The notes below the pieces were generated by a model. That model was not told the DNA's origin. It saw nothing but the letters and a program-made list of their open reading frames with translations, and searched no databases. From assembly GCA_027483785.1 (NCBI GenBank), contig JAIXTU010000114.1:1-8907 (forward strand): a stretch of DNA of 8,907 bases, given 5' to 3'. The position numbers and the translations under genes were made by a program. Position 1 is the stretch's first letter; each line of letters starts with the position of its first letter. This document shows, one piece after another, positions 1 to 7,170 of the stretch. This DNA comes from Flavobacterium sp. Its GTDB lineage: Bacteria; Bacteroidota; Bacteroidia; Flavobacteriales; Flavobacteriaceae.

Positions 1-786
1 GCCTTGGCAACAAACGAAATTTTACAAATCGTGGTTTTTTCTATCTTTTTCGGACTCGCCGCAGCATCCATGGGCGATCATTCAAAACCGATCATCAAAG
101 CACTCGACACTGCTTCGCACATCGTACTTAAAATGGTAAACTACGTCATGAAATTTGCACCCATCGGCGTTTTTGGTGCCATTGCTGGTGTTTTCGCCGT
201 ACGCGATTTTAGCGAACTTATGCTTACTTACGCTAAGTTTTTCGGTTCGTTTATGGTCGGAATTTCAAGCTTGTGGGTCGTTTTACTACTCATTGGCTTT
301 TTGTTTTTGGGTTCGCAAATGAAAGTCTTATTGAAACGCATCACCGGACCTTTGTTCATCGCCTTTGGTACAACCAGCAGCGAAGCCGTTTTCCCAAAAT
401 TAACCGAAGAACTCGAGCGTTTTGGCATCAAAGACAAGATTGTTTCGTTCATGCTTCCTTTGGGCTATTCGTTCAACCTCGACGGCAGTATGATGTATAT
501 GACTTTTGCAGCGATTTTTATTGCACAAGTTTACGGCGTTCACCTCGATACACCTACGCAGTTAACCATGCTTTTGGTGTTAATGCTTACCAGTAAAGGT
601 ATTGCAGGCGTTCCGAGAGCAAGTTTAGTTGTAGTAGCTGCTACCTGCGGTATGTTCGATATTCCGGTTGAAGGCATTGCGCTTATTCTTCCTATCGATC
701 ATTTTTGCGATATGTTTCGAAGTGCAACAAACGTTTTAGGAAATGCACTGGCTACAGCAGTCGTTGGTAAATGGGAAAAGGATTAA
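1..786 (+). CDS. Dicarboxylate/amino acid:cation symporter (DAACS/SLC1 family), C-terminal part, 5' end outside window
   Basis: Secondary transporter of the GltP/DctA/GltPh fold, an inner-membrane protein that takes up C4-dicarboxylates or acidic amino acids with H+ or Na+. The reading frame is open from base 1, so the gene starts upstream; the TTG at 4-6 is an internal Leu codon. About 261 residues of a usual 400-450 are present. Numbering from that Leu, the family landmarks are seen in order: the hairpin-1 serine motif TTSSEA (123-128), the NLDGS motif of TM7 (158-162, usually NMDGT), the hairpin-2 segment TSKGIAG (196-202), and the TM8 substrate motif with Asp232, Asp236, Arg239, Asn243 and Asn247. 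These align with GltPh D390, D394, R397, N401 and D405. The Arg at the R397 position indicates an acidic substrate. Asn at the D405 position resembles E. coli GltP and DctA. The exact substrate and coupling ion cannot be told. Confidence 0.93.
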   Translation, partial: ALATNEILQIVVFSIFFGLAAASMGDHSKPIIKALDTASHIVLKMVNYVMKFAPIGVFGAIAGVFAVRDFSELMLTYAKFFGSFMVGISSLWVVLLLIGFLFLGSQMKVLLKRITGPLFIAFGTTSSEAVFPKLTEELERFGIKDKIVSFMLPLGYSFNLDGSMMYMTFAAIFIAQVYGVHLDTPTQLTMLLVLMLTSKGIAGVPRASLVVVAATCGMFDIPVEGIALILPIDHFCDMFRSATNVLGNALATAVVGKWEKD

Positions 787-792
787 TCGAAC

Positions 793-821
793 TTACGTTA
801 CTCTATTATTTTGTAACGTAA
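793..821. terminator. Inverted repeat at a convergent gene junction, possible bidirectional terminator
   Basis: TTACGTTAC (793-801) and GTAACGTAA (813-821) are perfect 9-bp complements around an 11-nt AT-rich loop. The repeat lies between the symporter stop (784-786) and the convergent DCC-family gene, and its left arm covers that gene's stop codon (798-800). Neither strand has a good T-tract after the stem, so calling it a terminator rests on position and symmetry. Confidence 0.45.
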
Positions 822-1229
822 ATTAATGTCGTCGATACCGCAAACGTCCTTTTGACCATACCATTTATAGCGATTCTTGGCCACGTAATCGTAAACAATG
901 TTCGCTAATCCCGTGGGTATCATGCGGAATATTCCCGCCAAGGAGAAAATACCTCCCAGATTTTTTGCGATTTGCAGCGCTGCGGCCGATTTATAGTAAT
1001 ACGCCACATGAGGCTCGTATAAAACAATGCTATCTATCTGCCGATTATCAATGCCGATGTGCTTTAAAATTTGTTGTCCAAAATCCGACTGTAACGAAGC
1101 AAATCGAAATTCATCTTTTTTGTCGTGAGAAATAACATATCGAACAGCCGAATCGCATAACGTGCAAACACCGTCAAACAAGATTAACTTTTTCCCTTGC
1201 GGAATTCTTGAAACTACACTTTCGCTCAT
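798..1229 (-). CDS. DCC-family (DUF393, YuxK-like) predicted thiol-disulfide oxidoreductase
   Basis: A 143-residue protein of the DUF393/DCC family, small thioredoxin-like proteins thought to do redox chemistry; the physiological partner is unknown. The defining motif is near the N-terminus: FDGVCTLC with Asp19, Cys22 and Cys25. The second family block FASLQS is at 43-48, and the C-terminal block YDYVAKNRYKWYG followed by Cys130 is at 113-130. Length is normal for the family. There is no signal peptide, so it should act in the cytoplasm. Its ATG overlaps the stop of the upstream mutS2-like gene in an ATGA (1226-1229), so the two are co-transcribed and probably translationally coupled. The sequence before the start is A-rich with no clear Shine-Dalgarno. 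A role linked to MutS2 is not shown by the sequence; the pairing may be only transcriptional. Confidence 0.88.
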   Translation of the reverse strand: MSESVVSRIPQGKKLILFDGVCTLCDSAVRYVISHDKKDEFRFASLQSDFGQQILKHIGIDNRQIDSIVLYEPHVAYYYKSAAALQIAKNLGGIFSLAGIFRMIPTGLANIVYDYVAKNRYKWYGQKDVCGIDDINLRYKIIE

Positions 1230-3391
1230 TTTTTTGCTTCTACAAGTTCTAATAGATCAACCGCAACTTTCGAGGTAAAGACACCGTAATTTACCGTGGC
1301 TTTGGTTTTTTCTATACTGTCGATTACACCAACCGCTCGGCCGTCGTGCATGCGTACACGGTCGCCAATTTTTAAAATTGCTTTCGGTTTCTCTACGATT
1401 TCTTTTTCTTTCTTCGCTTTTTTTTCTTTCCGAATTTCGTCTACTTTCACGGCAACTTCGGCGGCTGTTTTTTCCTGCTTTTTCTTTTCGACTTGTAAAA
1501 TCTTCGGAGCAATTTTCTTGCGTTTCGAATTTTCTACTTCAACCAAACGCACCAATTCGCCAATAAGTTCTTTACGATTCTTGGAGTTAAAGTATTTAAG
1601 CGCTAAATCGTCGACTTTCTGACCAATGTATATCAGCTTCTGGTTCTGATCGTACAATTCTTGATAGCTTTCGAGCTTTTGTTTAATTCGCGCGTTTATC
1701 GATTCGAGCTTTTCGCTTTCCTCGCGTTTTTTCAATTCAACTTCTTTCAAACTTTGCGCGGTTTGCTCCATTTTCGAGCGTTCTTTTTGCAGTGTCGCAA
1801 TAGTTTTGTCGAAACGAACTTTTCCAGATTCGATTTTCTTCTTTGCCCGATTAATCAAACCGTACGGAATACCGTTTTTCTGAGCTACTTCAAAGGTGAA
1901 CGAGCTTCCGGCCTGACCGATAACCAGTTTAAACATCGGCTCCAGCGACTGCTCATCGAAAAGCATGTTGGCGTTTGTTGCTTCAGGCAGTTCATTAGCG
2001 AGCATTTTTAAATTGGCGTAATGTGTAGTGATGATCCCAAAAGCATCTCGATGGTAAAATTCTTCCAGAAAAGTCTCTGCCAAAGCACCACCTAATTCCG
2101 GATCGGAACCCGTTCCAAACTCGTCAATTAAAAACAAAGTGTTTTTGTTGCACTTACGCAAAAAGTAGTTCATGTTTTTAAGTCGGTAAGAATACGTACT
2201 CAAATGGTTTTCAATGGATTGATTGTCGCCAATATCTGTCAAAATTCGATCAAATAAAAACGTAGAACTGCGTTCGTGTACAGGTATCAAAAATCCGCTT
2301 TGCAACATCAATTGCAGTAAACCAATAGTTTTTAAGGAAATGGTTTTTCCTCCTGCATTCGGACCTGAAATGACTATGATTCTATTTTCTTGCGTAAGCT
2401 CAAAGGTTTGTGGATAGGTTACTTTCTTTTCGGCGAGATTATTCAGAAATAAAATAGGGTGGTAGGCCTCACGAAAGTAAATACGACGGCTCGTATTATC
2501 GATTTCGGGTAGTATACCATTGATTTTACGTGCGTATTTGGCTTTAGCTGCAATCACGTCGATATCGCTTAGAAAGTCTTGATACGCACCCAAAACTTCC
2601 CCGAAAGGGCGTAACTGAGCAGTGAGTAACAATAAAATTCGTCGAATTTCCTCGCGTTCTTCAAATTCTAAATTGGCTAATTCACGCGAGTATTTGTAAG
2701 TCGATTCGGGTTCAATGTATGAAATGCTGCCGGTTTTGGACGTTCCTAAGATGGCGCCTTTTACCTTTTTTCGATACATGGATAACACGGCAAGAACGCG
2801 TCGATTATCCACAAAACTTTCCTTGATGTCGTCTAAATATCCCATGCTGTTGTATTGGGTTAGCGCCATACCAAAACTCTGATTCACTTTTCCGCGAACC
2901 TGTTGCATATTCCGACGTATTTCCACCAAATCGGGCGAAGCATTATCGCGTATTTCGCCATACTTATCAATCACATTTTCAATAAGTTTAGCGATGTCTT
3001 TTGAAATAGTAATTTCACTAGCTTTTGCTGCTAATTCTGGGTAATAATCTTCGAATTTCTTTAGAAAATTTATTAAAGTTGCCGCAGTTTCTGAAATCGA
3101 CAAGAATTTTCGAAAGCTGCTCACTTCCAGCATGCTGCCTTCGATATGTAACATTTTTAAATCGGAGACAATACTTTCAAACCCGTGATTGGGAATGGCG
3201 TTGTTATTATCGAATGAGGAGCGGTATTCTGATGTGTGTTGTAAAGCTTTGAGCAGCTCGAGTTTATCGGCAATTGGTGTAACTTGCAGTGCTTTTTCTT
3301 TTCCGAGCTCGGTATTGCATTTCTCGGCAAGCGTTTCGAGTATAGTTGGAAATTGTAAATCGGTTGTGGTTTTTGGGCTTATAGATAACAT
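1226..3391 (-). CDS. mutS2: MutS2-like ATPase lacking the C-terminal Smr domain
   Basis: MutS-superfamily ATPase of the MutS2 branch: no N-terminal mismatch-recognition domain; it begins directly with the helical core/clamp region. Members are tied to recombination suppression and, in Bacillus, to splitting of collided ribosomes. Visible in order: core/clamp about 1-330, Walker A GPNAGGKT (343-350), signature/Q-loop region DIGDNQSIENHLSTYS (386-401), Walker B LFLIDE (419-424), H-loop TTH (455-457), a charged predicted coiled coil about 515-580, a Lys/Glu-rich linker about 620-670, and a KOW-like beta domain (IGDRVRMHDGRAVGVI, 675-690). The protein stops at 721, about 60-70 residues short of canonical MutS2, and has no Smr domain (no LDLHG or HGKGTG-like motif). 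Shorter forms are, from memory, common in Bacteroidota, so this looks native rather than truncated. The ATG start is supported by a -7 box 24 nt upstream and by alignment of the N-terminus (TILETLAEKC). Confidence 0.93.
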   Translation of the reverse strand: MLSISPKTTTDLQFPTILETLAEKCNTELGKEKALQVTPIADKLELLKALQHTSEYRSSFDNNNAIPNHGFESIVSDLKMLHIEGSMLEVSSFRKFLSISETAATLINFLKKFEDYYPELAAKASEITISKDIAKLIENVIDKYGEIRDNASPDLVEIRRNMQQVRGKVNQSFGMALTQYNSMGYLDDIKESFVDNRRVLAVLSMYRKKVKGAILGTSKTGSISYIEPESTYKYSRELANLEFEEREEIRRILLLLTAQLRPFGEVLGAYQDFLSDIDVIAAKAKYARKINGILPEIDNTSRRIYFREAYHPILFLNNLAEKKVTYPQTFELTQENRIIVISGPNAGGKTISLKTIGLLQLMLQSGFLIPVHERSSTFLFDRILTDIGDNQSIENHLSTYSYRLKNMNYFLRKCNKNTLFLIDEFGTGSDPELGGALAETFLEEFYHRDAFGIITTHYANLKMLANELPEATNANMLFDEQSLEPMFKLVIGQAGSSFTFEVAQKNGIPYGLINRAKKKIESGKVRFDKTIATLQKERSKMEQTAQSLKEVELKKREESEKLESINARIKQKLESYQELYDQNQKLIYIGQKVDDLALKYFNSKNRKELIGELVRLVEVENSKRKKIAPKILQVEKKKQEKTAAEVAVKVDEIRKEKKAKKEKEIVEKPKAILKIGDRVRMHDGRAVGVIDSIEKTKATVNYGVFTSKVAVDLLELVEAKK

Positions 3392-3414
3392 TCGCGGTTA
3401 CTCGTATTTTTTAA

Positions 3415-3422
3415 CAAAGATA
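3415..3422 (-). promoter_or_regulatory. Bacteroidota -7 box for the mutS2 unit
   Basis: On the minus strand this reads TATCTTTG, a perfect match to the TAnnTTTG element of Bacteroidota sigma-A promoters. It ends 24 nt before the mutS2 ATG, which implies a leader of roughly 15-20 nt. No clear TTG -33 element was found at the expected distance upstream. The same octamer, followed by TT in both cases, occurs before the oxygenase gene at 8216-8223. Confidence 0.6.
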
Positions 3423-3437
3423 CGGCGATGCAATTAA

Positions 3438-3445
3438 TAACTTTA
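3438..3445 (+). promoter_or_regulatory. Possible -7 box for ung
   Basis: TAACTTTA matches TAnnTTTG at all but the last fixed base and lies 53 nt before the ung ATG in the divergent intergenic region. No TTG -33 element is visible at a suitable distance. It is the best candidate on this strand but weak. Confidence 0.3.
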
Positions 3446-3498
3446 TGCTCTTTTAAGAAAGCATTAGCATCAGTTTAAGTAAATCGGAACCCTTAATT

Positions 3499-4170
3499 AT
3501 GAATCTGAGTATACATCCGTTGTGGCGCGAGAAGTTAGAGCACGAATTTGAAAAACCGTACTTTGTACAGTTGCTGACTTATCTCAAACGAGATTATCGT
3601 ATTTATCACTGTTTTCCGCCTCAAGCAGAAATCTTTGCGGCATACGATTTGTGTCCGATCGACAAAATTAAGGTGGTTATTATCGGACAGGATCCGTATC
3701 ACGGAGAAGGTCAGGCAAACGGATTGTGTTTTTCGGTAAACGATCGAATCCCGCCTCCTCCTTCCTTAGTGAACATTTTTAAAGAATTACATAGCGATAC
3801 CGGACTTCCCATTCCAAAAAGCGGAAACCTACGGCATTGGGCCAAACAGGGTGTGATGTTACTAAACAGTACACTTACGGTTCGCGGAGGTACAGCGCAC
3901 TCGCATTCGCGGAAAGGTTGGGAAGAGTTTACCGATGAAACTATAAGAATCATCAATGAGGAAACGGAACAGATCATCTTTTTGCTTTGGGGCAACTTCG
4001 CAAGTAAAAAAGCCAAATTTATCGATCGGAAGAAACATTTTGTTTTAGAAGCTGGTCATCCGTCTCCATTAAGTGCAAATAACGGCAAGTGGTTTGGTCA
4101 CAAACATTTTACCAAGACCAATGAAATTTTGGTTTCCCTCGGAAAAGAACCGATAAAATGGGTGCAGTAA
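3499..4170 (+). CDS. ung: Uracil-DNA glycosylase (family 1)
   Basis: Removes uracil from DNA by cleaving the N-glycosidic bond, the first step of base excision repair after cytosine deamination or dUTP incorporation; cytoplasmic monomer. The 223 residues match the usual family length. Catalytic and binding motifs are complete: GQDPYHG at 63-69 with the water-activating Asp65, the uracil-stacking Phe78 in GLCFSV, the pro-rich loop IPPPPSL (84-90), LLNSTLTV with Asn123 (121-128), and HPSPLS at 187-192 with His187 and the minor-groove-reading loop. GHKHFTKTN follows at 200-208, as in E. coli Ung. The ATG fits the family N-terminus (a few residues before HPLWREKL). It is divergent from mutS2 across 107 bp and convergent with the transglutaminase-like gene, whose stop is only 6 bp past its own. 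Confidence 0.98.
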   Translation: MNLSIHPLWREKLEHEFEKPYFVQLLTYLKRDYRIYHCFPPQAEIFAAYDLCPIDKIKVVIIGQDPYHGEGQANGLCFSVNDRIPPPPSLVNIFKELHSDTGLPIPKSGNLRHWAKQGVMLLNSTLTVRGGTAHSHSRKGWEEFTDETIRIINEETEQIIFLLWGNFASKKAKFIDRKKHFVLEAGHPSPLSANNGKWFGHKHFTKTNEILVSLGKEPIKWVQ

Positions 4171-4176
4171 GTGCGT

Positions 4177-5109
4177 TTAATTCAGTGTTAGCGCACCGAG
4201 AATTTCCTCAGACATAAAAGGTCCACCTGGAAAACGTGCCGTGTAATCAAGGTTGAGCCAGATTTGTCCGCGTTCGTCGACATGATAGTGGATTTCCTTA
4301 CCGCGTGTTTCTTCTTTAAACAAGACGTTTTTGATCAAATAGTTCGCTTGTTCAAGATCGGCTTTTTTTCCGATGAGCATTTCGGGATAAATATGTCCGC
4401 CGGTATGTATCAATCGCGGTGTTCCACCAATGGCACGAATGCAAGCTGCCATCAAAATAGCATGATCGTCGCAATCACCTGAAAAATGTACCAGCGATTC
4501 GCTAGCACTTGCTATATACTCGGTGTTTTTTGGATCGTTTACGTAGTTCCAGCGGTTCCGAATTTCTTTAAAAACGGCGAAACATTGAATCATTCTTCGG
4601 TCTTTGTGATAACCTTTCACGTCTTTAAAATGCTGCGTTGTGGCGTAAAGTGCGAAGTTTCGAACTTTAGGATTGTTAAATTCGATGGATTCTAAAATCT
4701 GTGATTTATTTGGAAAGGGGAGTAGCTTGGCGATAATCACATCTTGCGGATTCGGATTGTCGGCCATACTATACATCATCGCGCGATAATCTTCCGCGAC
4801 AGCGTTAAAACCATAACCGCCGATTACAGTACCAAAAAGTAGAATAAGTAAGTAAACAAATACTGCAATAATGATGATTGTTCGCAGCGAGCGAAGCAAC
4901 AATTGAAAAAGGATAACAATGATCAGGAAAAGAAAAACTTGATCGAGATGAAAAGGCCATTGCGGATCGATAATATTTTGATGCACAATAATAAACACGG
5001 GAATTGTGAGCAAGATGTTGAGCGCAAAAATGATAATAGAATCCCACGGCTTGGGAAGTTGCAGCTTGCTTTTCAGTTGTTGAAAATTGATGTTAACGGA
5101 AGTGGACAT
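4177..5109 (-). CDS. Membrane-anchored transglutaminase-like domain protein
   Basis: A 310-residue protein with three predicted N-terminal membrane helices (about 24-43, 57-73 and 77-98) and a C-terminal transglutaminase-like (papain-fold) domain. The catalytic triad is visible: Cys213 in GDCDDHA (211-217), His239 in TGGHIYPEM (236-244), and Asp288 in WLNLDYT (284-290). Basic residues before helix 1 (KSKLQLPK) and between helices 2 and 3 (RSLR), with an acidic loop after helix 1, suggest an inside N-terminus and a periplasmic catalytic domain. Bacterial members may act as proteases, transamidases or peptidoglycan-related enzymes; the substrate is unknown. It is the last gene of a four-gene minus-strand cluster, 14 bp after the binding-protein gene, and ends facing ung. 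An intact triad argues against a catalytically dead relative. Confidence 0.82.
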   Translation of the reverse strand: MSTSVNINFQQLKSKLQLPKPWDSIIIFALNILLTIPVFIIVHQNIIDPQWPFHLDQVFLFLIIVILFQLLLRSLRTIIIIAVFVYLLILLFGTVIGGYGFNAVAEDYRAMMYSMADNPNPQDVIIAKLLPFPNKSQILESIEFNNPKVRNFALYATTQHFKDVKGYHKDRRMIQCFAVFKEIRNRWNYVNDPKNTEYIASASESLVHFSGDCDDHAILMAACIRAIGGTPRLIHTGGHIYPEMLIGKKADLEQANYLIKNVLFKEETRGKEIHYHVDERGQIWLNLDYTARFPGGPFMSEEILGALTLN

Positions 5110-5123
5110 CAGCTGCGTTCGAA

Positions 5124-5972
5124 TTAAGAAATTACCATTTCCTCAAATGTACCTTTTTTATCGATGATGTTAAATGAAACGAGTTGATTTTGAATTTTGT
5201 TTAACGTTTCTGGAGAAATTTGCTCTTGCGACCATTCGGTTACCTGAAGCCAATCGCGTACCTGTGCCGGTTCTAAATGAAAGCGTTCTGCAATATCTGC
5301 TGCCGCAGTTGCTCGATTTTTAAAGGACGATGTATAACGATTCATGATAGCCAAAACAGTTTGTAAATCGGTCGGATTTTCAGAAGCAAATTTGGTGTTT
5401 GCAGCAATCACAAAACAAGGCCAAGGCGATGCGCAAACGCCAAGTCGTCTAAAAATTTTTTGATCGACCAACGGCTGTGTCATGAACTGTTCCCACATAA
5501 AGTAGTCCGACGTTCCAGCTGTCAATGCCGTCACGGCTCCATCGATGGTATGCACGATTTCAAAACGCATGTCTGCTGTGTCCCATCCCATATTTGCGGC
5601 ATGTACAAAGCTCATCAATTCAGAACCCGAACCTTTTCTAGAAATTGCAGCAACAGTTCCTTTTAAATCGGATTCCTTTTGAAATTTCGAGGCATATTCC
5701 ACATGAACGCCCCAAAGTAGTGGTGTTTTGGTATACCACTGAACCAATTTTGCCTGACCGCCGTTTAAAATGTGTTTGCAAATCCCTTCGGTGAGTAAAA
5801 TCGACAAGTCGGCTTCCTGCGAATCAAGCATCTGGCACATTTTTCCAGTGCCTTCTTTAACGGTAATAAACTGCAAATCGATTCCCTTTTCTGCAAAAGC
5901 GCCGTCTTCTAAAGCCAATAAAATGGGCGTATTAAAATGTTCGGGAACTCCGGCGAGCGTTACTTTTTTCAT
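5124..5972 (-). CDS. Cytosolic solute-binding-protein-fold protein (NMT1/THI5-like, Ca3427-like)
   Basis: A 282-residue protein with a type 2 periplasmic-binding-protein fold of the SsuA/THI5/NMT1 kind. It begins MKKVTLAGVPEHFNTP, runs straight into the first beta strand and has no signal peptide or lipobox, so it should stay in the cytoplasm. Other fold landmarks: LALEDGAFAEKGIDLQF (19-35), KEGTGKMCQML (39-49), EADLSILLTEG (53-63), SRKGSGSELM (110-119) with the usual inter-lobe turn, and a helical C-terminal lobe with an AERFHLEPAQVRDWL segment. The PEHFN start recalls the Ca3427-like family shared by bacteria and yeasts; that assignment is from memory. Its ATG overlaps the phosphorylase stop in an ATGA (5969-5972), so the two are coupled. 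No permease or ATPase gene is adjacent. The ligand is unknown; a pyrimidine or nucleobase-like compound is a guess from the neighbour. Confidence 0.8.
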   Translation of the reverse strand: MKKVTLAGVPEHFNTPILLALEDGAFAEKGIDLQFITVKEGTGKMCQMLDSQEADLSILLTEGICKHILNGGQAKLVQWYTKTPLLWGVHVEYASKFQKESDLKGTVAAISRKGSGSELMSFVHAANMGWDTADMRFEIVHTIDGAVTALTAGTSDYFMWEQFMTQPLVDQKIFRRLGVCASPWPCFVIAANTKFASENPTDLQTVLAIMNRYTSSFKNRATAAADIAERFHLEPAQVRDWLQVTEWSQEQISPETLNKIQNQLVSFNIIDKKGTFEEMVIS

Positions 5973-6838
5973 TGCATGGCGAGTATGGCTAAAACTTCTT
6001 GAATCAAATTTTCGATGGCTTCATCCGGATTTTCACTGAAAGTTCCGTTTGCTCGATTGGCAATAATGGCGTTAAGCGAAAGTGCTTCATGTCCGAACAG
6101 AGCCGACAATCCGTAAATCGCCGCCGTTTCCATTTCCAAGTTTGTCATCGGAATGGCATCATAACCAAAACCTTGCAATTTCTCGTTTATGGTTTTATCT
6201 GCAGGCGTTAAGCGAACTTCGCGTCCTTGCGGTCCGTAAAAACCACCCGCCGTTGCCGTAATTCCTTTTTTAAACTTCGGATTATCGAACCAAGAAAGCA
6301 ATTCGCTGCTGCAACTTACTGCGTACGGTTTTCCTTTTTGCAAATCCCATGCTGTATGTAGAACGAAACGGTCAGATAAATCTTCCAGAATTTGATTATT
6401 CAAAACGTAGGAACGCAACATATTGTCGGTGCCAACAGCAAATCGCGACACCACAAAGGAGTTTACTGCAATATCGGGTTGCAGTGCTCCAGAAGTTCCT
6501 ACACGAATGATTTTCAATTTTTTAAGTTCCGACTTTACGGTACGCGTTTTTAAGTCGACATTCACCAAAGCATCCAATTCGTTAAGCACGATGTCGATGT
6601 TATCCGGACCGATCCCTGTACTTAAAACGGTAATTCGTTTGCCTTTGTATGTTCCGGTTTGTGCTTTAAACTCGCGTTTTTGGGTTGAAAATTCGATGTG
6701 GTCAAAATACCGCGTAATTTTTTCCACACGGTTCTGATCGCCAACAAATAGGAAGGTATCTGCAATATGTTCGGGCAGTAAATTTAAGTGGTAAACACTG
6801 CCATCTGGATTTAATATTAGTTCTGAGTTTGCTATCAT
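5969..6838 (-). CDS. Nucleoside phosphorylase, uridine-phosphorylase-like
   Basis: Member of the PNP/UDP phosphorylase family (NP-I), which splits a nucleoside with phosphate to give the free base and ribose-1-phosphate; cytoplasmic, in nucleoside salvage. Visible motifs: phosphate-site GDQNR (33-37, usual form GDPxR), GIGPDNID (75-82), GTSGAL (114-119), the base-binding segment TAGGFYGPQGR (196-206) with Gln204 and Arg206 placed like the uracil-binding pair of E. coli uridine phosphorylase, and the ribose motif NLEMETAA (233-240). The Q-x-R pair favours a pyrimidine nucleoside, but 289 residues is longer than E. coli Udp (about 253), so the specificity is not certain. It starts 2 bp after the SUI1 gene, preceded by an unusual consensus Shine-Dalgarno, and its stop overlaps the next start. 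Confidence 0.9.
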   Translation of the reverse strand: MIANSELILNPDGSVYHLNLLPEHIADTFLFVGDQNRVEKITRYFDHIEFSTQKREFKAQTGTYKGKRITVLSTGIGPDNIDIVLNELDALVNVDLKTRTVKSELKKLKIIRVGTSGALQPDIAVNSFVVSRFAVGTDNMLRSYVLNNQILEDLSDRFVLHTAWDLQKGKPYAVSCSSELLSWFDNPKFKKGITATAGGFYGPQGREVRLTPADKTINEKLQGFGYDAIPMTNLEMETAAIYGLSALFGHEALSLNAIIANRANGTFSENPDEAIENLIQEVLAILAMQ

Positions 6839-6840
6839 AA

Positions 6841-7170
6841 TTATCCTCCTACACGTTTTACTTTAAATCCTTTTTCTTTTAGTTTTTGCATGATTTTATC
6901 TCGGTAATCGCCTTGAACGATTATTACATGATCTTTCACACTTCCACCTACGCCTAAAAACGTCTTGAGTTCTTTAGCTAATATCTTTAATTCGGCTTCG
7001 CTGCCTTCATAACCTTCAATGAGTGTGGTTGCGGCACCTTTTCGTTTTTCGTATTTACAAATCAGCGGTTCTTTTTGTAATTGAATACTAATGCTTTCAG
7101 GTTCAAGCTTTTCCTCGGGTAAGGGTTGGTGATCGGGAAATAATTTTTTGAGTTGTTCTTGTAAGTCCAT
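6841..7170 (-). CDS. Translation initiation factor SUI1/eIF1-like (YciH type)
   Basis: A 109-residue protein of the SUI1 family, bacterial homologues of eIF1 such as E. coli YciH, which bind the small ribosomal subunit and affect initiation fidelity. A charged N-terminal tail (about 1-35) precedes the SUI1 domain: EKRKGAATTLIEG (41-53), LKTFLGVGGSVKD (68-80) and the C-terminal block IIVQGDYRDKI (83-93) ending in KRVGG. Length is normal. The ATG at 7168-7170 is the only sensible start because the next Met is near residue 94; the start codon directly follows the T-tract of a strong hairpin (7171-7205). It is the first gene of the four-gene cluster and ends 2 bp before the phosphorylase. Its last codons supply the Shine-Dalgarno of the next gene. 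Confidence 0.92.
   Translation of the reverse strand: MDLQEQLKKLFPDHQPLPEEKLEPESISIQLQKEPLICKYEKRKGAATTLIEGYEGSEAELKILAKELKTFLGVGGSVKDHVIIVQGDYRDKIMQKLKEKGFKVKRVGG
6844..6850 (-). promoter_or_regulatory. Consensus Shine-Dalgarno before the nucleoside phosphorylase
   Basis: The minus strand reads AGGAGGA, then TAATT, then the ATG of the phosphorylase (6836-6838), an optimal spacing. The G-rich bases are also the Gly-Gly codons that end the SUI1 protein. Strong Shine-Dalgarno sites are rare in Bacteroidota, so this could mark efficient re-initiation or be a by-product of the conserved Gly-Gly end. Confidence 0.5.

Noticed and set aside
4..6. TTG as the start codon of the symporter
   Set aside because: The frame is open from base 1 and the protein lacks the N-terminal third of the family, so the window simply cuts the gene.
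1296..1622. Plus-strand open frame rich in Phe, Ser and Arg
   Set aside because: It is antisense to the Lys/Glu-rich linker of the MutS2 protein, whose AAA and GAA codons read as TTT and TTC on the other strand. Composition explains it and no family resemblance is seen.
4161..4197. GTGCG/CGCAC and GGTGC/GCACC inverted repeats at the ung / transglutaminase convergent junction
   Set aside because: Stems of only about 5 bp with long loops and no T-tract; too weak to call a terminator.
6841..7170. SUI1 gene as a sign of eukaryotic contamination or transfer
   Set aside because: SUI1/YciH proteins are widespread in bacteria, and the gene sits in a bacterial operon with matching base composition.
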